Source: Phycomyces nitens (taxonomy: Eukaryota; Mucoromycota; Mucoromycetes; Mucorales; Phycomycetaceae). Taken from it: a stretch of DNA of 64,000 nucleotides. The notes under the pieces are model-generated. The model worked only from the letters and a program-made list of their open reading frames with translations, made no database searches and had not been told where the DNA came from. Position numbers and translations under genes: made by a program. The DNA lies in assembly GCA_022702545.1 (NCBI GenBank), contig JAHRBC010000005.1:930001-994000 (forward strand). The letters are read 5' to 3'. Of the stretch, positions 57,210 through 64,000 are shown piece by piece; within the stretch, counting starts at the first letter, position 1, and each line of letters opens with the position of its first letter.

Positions 57210-60200
57210 CTAAATGGTTGGAGGTTCTTGTAATGTCTGGGCAAGTGCTCGTACGTTGGGATCATAATGATTCTACAAGACACCACATCAGCCCATGTTC
57301 CCTTGAAACATTCATTGGATCTTACCTGGTAGAGGAAAAGCTCATACAGACTTGTTCCAAACGGATTACACAGTTCGGGATCTCCCAACAGAGGAAGATA
57401 AACACCACTAGCAGCTCTATCTTCGGATTGAACTAATGCGTCAAGACGGCGGTCTTTCTATAAATATACAAAGTGAATAAGTACAAGATCCCCCAGATCA
57501 AACAGTCAGGCAGTCAGTCAAACCAAAAACAATCAAAAAATAAACGCCCTTTTTGTACCTGTAAGAGTCTGTGGATGATACCAAGGCACTGCAGCACAAT
57601 CTTATTGGGCATATAGAGTGCGGACATGGCCAGGCGTTTTGCAAAGGCAGCCATGCGATTGATAGGAATCTATAAAACCCCAACTTTTAGACTTTTTTTT
57701 TTCTTTTTCTTTTCCCCATTTTTGTATCCTTACCTGTCTCTTCTTGAGGAACATGAGCTCCAGACTCTTGATCATCAATTCACTCTCGGCGTCGTGCAGT
57801 GCATCGGGCTTATCTTCAAGGTTGGTATGGAAACCGGCCTTGAGGAGGAAGACGTACATTTCATTATAAAACTCCTTGAGATCATAGTTGAGTGCCTCGC
57901 CTAGACCAAAAATTGTCAGTCATGTTCTTTGGGGCACTTGTTCTTACCCTGGCCAGACATCAATTGGAAGGCTGTGATGATGCACAACAGGCGCTTTCTT
58001 GACAGGCTGCCTGCTTTTGTGTCTACATTAACTTCCATGGAGTGCATGACATCCTTGATAGCATTGAGCAAATCATCAAAAAAGTCAACGTTGATCAAAT
58101 GGGCAAATCTAGCCAGTCCTTCGAGAACGGCAGGGAGTAGAGGAGATGTGGTTTGTTTTTTGAGGATACGGAAGTAAAAGGCAAAGATCAACTTGAGGGT
58201 CTCTGTGTGCTATTGCCCAAATATTATAGAAAGAGATTAGCAAGGTGTCGGTTCCAATCATCAACCTACGTACGTTCTTATCCTTTTCTTCCTTGCTGAC
58301 AACCGCCTCTGCTTCCTGGAACTCCTTTTCAATCTCCCGAGTCTCCTTTCGTGCCTTTCGTGCCTTTTTTGTCAAGAAAGGCTTGTCTTCTCTCTTTCTC
58401 TTCTTATTCTTGTCCTGTTCATCATTCTGGTTGGCTGCAGGTGCCATTTCATCCTTGAGGCGAAGGTGCAAGAAGGAGTTGATGACATTCTCATGGACTG
58501 CATAGCCCTTTGATTTGATCATTCGGGTCATCATCTTGACAGCATCCAAAGAGGTTCGGCCAGATTCATCATTGATAAACACAGTGACAATGGCCTGGTT
58601 ACACATCTCTGCAATCTAGATTGTAAATGTAAGCTTAACTTTACACCTTCCTTTTCTATATAATCTTGCCTCATTCCACTTCAAGGTGCTCATGCGAGTC
58701 ACCACTGCAACCATGATATTGAGACGAAAGTTAAAGTGGGTCTTTGTAGTAAGCAATTCGCACAGACAGCGAGTGGCAACCAGAGCAGTTTCATAGTCTT
58801 CTTCAGTCTTTTTCTCTAATAAAAACAAAAAAAGGGTCAGATCAATTCCATCAGACTATCGGCTTACTTGTAATCAAGGATTCCAAGTCCTTCAAGTATT
58901 CTTCATAGTTGTGCAACAACTGTCTTTCGTAATCTCTCAACTTCTTGACATCCTTGGACACCTGGATACCCTCTTCCTTGTCAGACAGGGGGCGGATACG
59001 GTAGCTGCGATGATTTAGTATCTAGTCAATCCTTCAATTCACCCTCTTACCCAGGAATAATATCCTTGTAGACTGCAAGTTGGGTCAGAATAGCGAGCTT
59101 CTTGACCGTAGGATTCTCATCCTTGAAGATTGCACGAAGAACTCTCAATTGTCCAGCCTATCCATAGAATGTTACTCGCAATATCCATTGCCAATCGATC
59201 ATCAAGTCGACTTACGCTGGCCTCAGGGTCTTCTTGGATCTCTGATGCCATTTGTGCAAGCTCTTCCTTCTTCTTCATAATGTACTGCTTCTTTGTCAAG
59301 ACGGCTTCCTCATCACTTTCGGGCTCTTCGACAACTTCTTCAACCACTTCCTCAACCTCCTCTACTACTTCCTCTTCCACATCAGACTCGGGCTTCTCTT
59401 CAACCTGCTTGATCTTTCCACCGGGCAACTTGATTGGCAGCTTGGTGTGATAATCCTTGCGTGTCCATTCGGTGGCAATCTTACGTGGCTTTGTCTCATA
59501 GTCCATTTCTTCGTCAGACTCGTCGTCCTTTACTGGCTTTTTAGATGGGTCTCTGGTATCGTAGAGCATCGTATCGTCCTCCATAAGATCGTCCAGATCA
59601 GCCAACTCGTCCGAATCGCCAATCTCTTCGTCACTGGCTCCACTCATCTCTGCGTCGCTATCGAGTCCGTTTGTGGCCTCGAAATCGTAATCAAGTTCGT
59701 CTTCGGAAGATGAGAGATCGGTTGGCTCAGGTACTGGAGCACGAGTGGTGGGCTTTTTGGCGGGATTCTTTTTGACCTTTTTGGTATTTCTGCATAAATT
59801 GAACATTGTCTTTAGAAGATCTAGAGACGATTCAAAACAAAAAAAAAGCTGGCAACAAAAAATACCTAGTGAGTTCCTTTGGATCCATGGAGTGCAAAAA
59901 CGACTTGAAGTCCTGATTTTCGGCAAAGAACTCGACATCGTCTTCAGAATATTCAACATCTTCCTGGGCACTTGCGGGAACAGGAACGAATTGACGAGAT
60001 TTCTCCTGTTGAAATGAAAGCAAAAAAAAAAAGGTTTAGAGAGTGTTTCGGGGATTGGGATCTACCAACCAACCAACCTTTTCCTTTTCCTTTTGATCCT
60101 TTGTCAGCTCTCCAGGCTTCTTGTTGTTCTTTGGTGCCGATGGTTTGGCTCCCTTTTTAGGACCAGGGCTAGGTTTGGAGGAAGGTTTTGAGCTGAATTT

Positions 60201-60212
60201 CTTGGGAGGCAT
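57210..60212 (-). CDS. NOC3: nucleolar complex protein Noc3
   Basis: Twelve exons from the right: 60212-60078, 60005-59866, 59789-59216, 59157-59051, 59004-58868, 58815-58670, 58615-58274, 58209-57948, 57900-57734, 57669-57559, 57457-57326, 57272-57210; 771 residues (human NOC3L 800). Noc3 works with Noc2 in pre-60S ribosome maturation and export from the nucleolus, and in yeast also in replication licensing. The N-terminus is Lys/Pro-rich, then strongly acidic ([20 protein letters not shown]; Glu/Val repeats about 225-255). The conserved Noc3 block includes [23 protein letters not shown] and [18 protein letters not shown]. The CBF/MAK21-type domain follows ([18 protein letters not shown]), and the C-terminus [32 protein letters not shown] is diagnostic. 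A KKRKREDK basic motif suits nuclear import. Intron 6 has a GC donor (GAG|GCAAGA). All exons join in frame. Confidence 0.94.
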
Positions 60213-60683
60213 GATCGAGATTAGACAATGAGTAGATTGAATTTTTTGCAGTTCTTTGCCCTATTTTTTGACAAGGGGACGGCTTTTGTGACGGCCCCAG
60301 AGACAATTTTGGGGAGTACAATGAAGCATGTGTGTCTCTTTTGGCTATTTTTTCTTTGGTGTTGCTGTTGCAGTGTGTAAATTATATAGCACATTTATAT
60401 ACTACTAGCATAATGGGCAGGAACAATAGGATTACATCACCTTGTTTGTTTAGTGGATTCCCATTCTCCATTCTCCATGGCCCCCAATGATTTCTCATTG
60501 TTCCTTTTATAATAATGATAATAATAGTCTCTTTATTTTTTCACGTCAGTCTTTGTCGTCCTTCATTTCTGGCTTTGAATATTCGCCCGGCCATAAAGGA
60601 AAAAATAAAGAAGGTGGGATTTTTTTCAGGTTAATGTACAAAACAACAACGACTTGTTTTATTGTCTTCTTTATTATTTATAA
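60213..60683. promoter_or_regulatory. divergent promoter region NOC3 / CRAL-TRIO
   Basis: About 470 bases between two divergent start codons. No coding frame is supported. AT tracts and a TAATGATAATAATAG stretch (about 60511-60528) are present; no known fungal motif stands out. Confidence 0.4.
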
Positions 60684-62535
60684 ATGCTGTCCATTCCAAA
60701 GGAATTAGCAGCCCTCAACAATTCGCTCTATGTCGAGAACCAGCCATTGATTGTACGGCTAGAAGCTAGACTCCTCCAAGACATTCGTCTCCTTGACCTT
60801 GGTTCTGTAGAACTTGCCAATGTCACAAACTATGTTCGCGACAGAGGTACTAATGTGGGGGAGGGGAGGAGGTGTCTCTGCCTAACATTCTATTGACATA
60901 TTTGTCCTAGTCACCCTCTTTCGATTCCTATACGACAGTGATTTTGTTGAAGACTTAGCCAGAGAACGGGTGCTGGATACAATCCAATGGAGAATCCAGA
61001 CTGGAATCGACAATCTCACATGGAATTCGCTTGCCAATGAATTCTACAATGGCAATGGGTTTGCATTCTTTCATAAACATGACCAAGTCGGACGACCGGT
61101 TGCAGTTATTCGGATGCGATACTTTCCTCAATTCACCGACAAGTCCAAGAACCTGTCAGCGTATATGCACCCCTTTGCCTGCTTTGTGATGGAGATGGCT
61201 CGAAAAATAACTTGGCAGTCGACCCAAGAAAGAGAGGCTGGTCATCACGAGACACCTCTTGTTTCACAAATTGTGGTTATCATTGATATTGCAAAGGCAC
61301 CATTTATTGCTGTGGTGAGTCTCTGATTTGAAAACAAAAAGTGGGGGGAGAGGGAAGGGGGGATTGGTATTTATATGAGAATGTTGTAGGATTCTCAATT
61401 GATCACAACCCTCAAAGATATCACCAACACAAGGTTCCCTGGATTTATTGGGTCTGTCTATGTGATGAACTTTGGATGGATGTACCAAGGTGTGTGGCAG
61501 ATGGTCAAGTTGCTGCTTACTGAGCAGGCAAAGAGCAAGGTCAACTTTCCATCCTCCAAGCAAGTCCAGGAGGTCATTAGCAAGGATCATCTACTAAAAG
61601 GTAAATGATTCCAAGTGAACCAGCCGTTTGCCTACAACCTCTTTACTCTAGAACTCGGCGGAGAGGATGACTTTGAGTGGTCTCTCGAGACAGATGTTGC
61701 TCTACAGTCTCATGGATGTGGACAGCCGCTGATCACACCACCATCACCACCACTACCACCACAGCAGGATCGATCTCGTAGTTCGTCTGTATCGTCTACA
61801 ATGTCTGACGAGACCTTTTTCGATGCAAAGGACTATACATCAGGAACATCGTCAAACTACCAGACACCCTACTCAGATATGCGCTCAGTGAGTTCGAGTG
61901 TATATGGCACTCCGGGCACACTTACACCTCTGCCGATGCCTACATTGTGCGACATGCCCTGGTCTGTCTCGAGCAATGTGGTGCCTCAGCATGTACAACC
62001 AACCTACCACTGGAATGGTCTCCATATGGGTGAAGCATTCCTGACATCCTTTCTCAACAAGGGGCGCATAAAGAGCAATGGGATATCTGCACTCGCACTG
62101 GCCAACAGACTGGCAATGGTGGAGCAAGAGCAGATGCGACAATTGGGGGACGATGACTTCATTAATGACCAGGACATCTTGATCGATTTCCAAGTCGTTC
62201 CTCACTTTCCTCATCTCCTGCCTCCCAACAACCCTCAGTCTAGCTATGCGAGTTCACCGGTCAGAATGCACCTCTTGCGATCAGAACAGCGAGCCCTGCG
62301 CATGGCCCGCCAGCTGTTTAGGCTCACCTTTCGTTACAATGGTGCTCTCTACTGGGTCCTCTTGTATATCTTCTTGCGTGGACCCGTAGAACAGAGTGTC
62401 AGAAAGGCCTTGGCTCGTATTCTGGCCCAATCGCCCCAAAAGATTGCTTATACTACCATAGGAATCACGGCCACCATGGCAGCTGCCATGGGTGCCTCCT
62501 TGTCTGCCACACTGAACCAGCGAGACAGCTATTGA
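60684..62535 (+). CDS. CRAL-TRIO (Sec14-like) lipid-binding protein
   Basis: Four exons: 60684-60846, 60911-61314, 61390-61600, 61652-62535; 553 residues. Sec14-like proteins bind and exchange phosphoinositides and other lipids between membranes. The N-terminal helical CRAL-TRIO_N part (FLYDSDFVEDLARERVLDTI) leads into the lipid-binding domain: VAVIRMRYFP, YMHPFACFVMEMA, VVIIDIAKAPFIAV-DSQLITTL, and the gate-like RFPGFIGSVYVMNFGWMYQG. A Ser/Thr/Pro-rich linker (about 285-370) separates it from a C-terminal region with two hydrophobic segments, YNGALYWVLLYIFLRG and TTIGITATMAAAMGASLSAT, near the end, suggesting a C-terminal membrane anchor. Tail-anchored Sec14-like proteins of this sort are known in fungi. 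The cargo cannot be told. It is convergent with ARPC3. Confidence 0.88.
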
Positions 62536-62718
62536 CATTCACTTCTTTAGATTCAACTGTATTTCCCCCCCTACTTTTTTTTCCCGCTCTGTATACTCTT
62601 CTTAAACTTATTTGACCTGCTAGCTAGGCATCTCCCAAGAACAGGCCCATGTGTTAATAATATCATCACTCTTCTTCATTCACAATCACAACCACTCTCT
62701 CTCTCTTTTTTGATATCA

Positions 62719-62724
62719 TAATAA
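62719..62724 (+). terminator. polyadenylation signal AATAAA
   Basis: AATAAA lies about 185 bases past the CRAL-TRIO stop and 50 bases before the convergent ARPC3 stop, so the transcripts probably overlap at their 3' ends. Confidence 0.4.
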
Positions 62725-62773
62725 ATGCTCCAACAGAATGTTTTCCTTTATAGCAAATCATTATAAAAACCGT

Positions 62774-63653
62774 TTAAAGGCTCAAGTTCATAAACTTTCT
62801 CTTTTGGAAGCACATCCACCACTTGCTTGGCTTTCCGTCCACATAGATCTGCTCGACCAACCGATTGGCAAGCTCCTGACGAAGCTGCTGGACATATTGC
62901 TTCATTTGGTCTACAACAGCAAAGATGAAAGAAAGCTAAATCAATGCCCACAAACCCAACAATCTATCCTTTACTCACCAGCCTGGTATCTATCTGCCGG
63001 AGGGGCATACATGGCATTCAGAGGGAATCCTGGGTCGCCGGGAATAGAGAAGCTCGAGACAGCCAGTGTGCTGAGCTGCTTCAACGCGTCGCCTTGGGGT
63101 GTGAGTTTGTTGAGCTTTCCAAGACACTCGGAGATAAATAGGATCAGGTAGATCAGCACACGGTCTGCGTTTCCCTTGATTTCAAAGTTTCTGAAAAGGC
63201 AGTTTGCACGAAAGAGCTGAATGGCCTCGTCAATGATATCGTCACCAGCGGATTCAGCTAATGTACTCTCTCTCTTTTAGGATTCCTACCCCTTTGGCAA
63301 CAAGTCTATAGATGCTTACCAAAAGGTGAATTGCCTCTGAATTTTGTCTTGATGGGCAGCAGAAACATATTGCCAACCGATTGGTAGTCACCATCGTTGA
63401 ATTGTGAGTGGTAAGCCTAGAGAGCAATCAATTGAGATTAGCAAGACTTGCCAAGAATATGCATTTTAGCAGGTCATGGTCTTGGTTGATTTTCAAAAGC
63501 CTCTTTCTTTTTTTAAAAAAATATCAATCAATTCTCTTTGTTGCTGCAGCTGTCAGGCTGGTAAAATAGACTCTTTTCAGAGTGATATAGGCTTCTTGAG
63601 AGCCAATGACGTGCACAACAAGAAGAACAATGTGGAAAATGGCTTACCGGCAT
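62774..63653 (-). CDS. ARPC3: Arp2/3 complex subunit 3 (ARPC3, p21-Arc)
   Basis: Four exons from the right: 63653-63648, 63416-63320, 63257-62979, 62910-62774; 172 residues (human 178, yeast Arc18 178). It is part of the Arp2/3 complex that nucleates branched actin at cortical patches for endocytosis. It reads [19 protein letters not shown], then [57 protein letters not shown] and a C-terminal [19 protein letters not shown], matching the family end to end. The first exon carries only two codons and is followed by a 231-nt intron; family proteins begin MPAYHS, which confirms the joint. Confidence 0.96.
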
Positions 63654-64000
63654 AGCTATAGACAAGTTTTATAGAAACAGACGTGTTAATGACTTTCTCT
63701 TTTTTTTTTACAGCATGTTAAAAGACTGGATGAACGTACTATAGTTGAAGGATGTTGTCTTCTATATATACATATAAAATAAAAACCAAGCTTGTTCTTG
63801 GCTCCCGAGCGTCTTGTTTTAATTGATTCTCAGACTTGAAAAAATAAAAGATCACTCTAGAGAGTGGGCTCAAATGGGAATGAATGACGTGTTTCGTCAT
63901 TTTCCTTTTCTTTTTTCTTTGTTGGCTAATTTTGGCTTTGACTGTGAGCTTTTGGTTTGGGCCCTGAATAGAGACCTATGGTGGACAAGAGAACAAGAGC
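63654..64000. other. upstream flank of ARPC3
   Basis: Minus-strand promoter side of ARPC3. AT-rich with a TATATATACATATA element at about 63762-63775. No gene is seen to the window end. Confidence 0.4.

Overview
This window looks like nuclear DNA of an early-diverging filamentous fungus, most probably Mucoromycota (Mucorales-like). The evidence is many short GT-AG introns (about 45-80 nt) with CTAAT-like branch points, AT-rich intergenic DNA full of simple repeats, typical fungal gene content (Hfi1, Scd6, Noc3, TFIIIA, a PHO8-type vacuolar phosphatase), a roadblock dynein light chain, and remnants that resemble the Tc1/IS630-like transposases common in Mucorales. This placement is an inference from gene content; no database search was possible. 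I resolved exon structures by hand, and every multi-exon model listed as a confident gene closes in frame.

Layout. 0.5-0.8 kb: transposase N-terminus remnant (-). 0.9-3.1 kb: vacuolar alkaline phosphatase (+). 5.6-6.8 kb: MBOAT/wax-synthase-like acyltransferase (+), convergent with alpha-COP (6.9-11.2 kb, -), which has a promoter carrying CCAAT and CRE-like sites. 12.4-14.2 kb: ATP-grasp-like protein of unknown role (+). 15.0-17.0 kb: bacterial-type NCS2 pyrimidine permease (+), convergent with Scd6/Lsm14 (17.4-19.2 kb, -). 22.2-22.7 kb: small basic secreted protein (-). 26.6-27.9 kb: SAGA subunit Hfi1/Ada1 (-). 28.2-32.0 kb: self-sufficient P450-reductase fusion with an unusual N-terminal extension (-). 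A gene-poor AT-rich stretch follows to 38.1 kb. 38.1-40.8 kb: HSF-type transcription factor (+). 41.4-41.9 kb: roadblock dynein light chain (+), convergent with TFIIIA (42.0-43.4 kb, -). 43.9-44.2 kb: small zinc-finger protein (-). 44.4-45.8 kb: double T1/BTB protein (-). 45.8-51.7 kb: a graveyard of decayed elements, with an internally deleted transposase, an unknown decayed reading frame and a pair of diverged direct repeats. 52.1-54.1 kb: DNAJC7-type TPR/J co-chaperone (+). 57.2-60.2 kb: Noc3 (-), divergent from a CRAL-TRIO protein (60.7-62.5 kb, +), which is convergent with Arp2/3 subunit ARPC3 (62.8-63.7 kb, -).

Most genes are unrelated housekeeping functions: COPI traffic, mRNP control, ribosome assembly, SAGA transcription, 5S transcription, actin nucleation, dynein and chaperones. 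I see no operon-like or biosynthetic cluster. The most unusual items are the roughly 85-residue ubiquitin-like-sized N-terminal extension on the P450-CPR fusion, the UraA/RutG-type permease, the small secreted cysteine-containing protein, the unassigned ATP-grasp-like protein, and the repeat-bounded decayed locus at 47.6-51.7 kb. Three introns use GC-AG boundaries, and three genes begin with micro-exons (one holds only the start codon).
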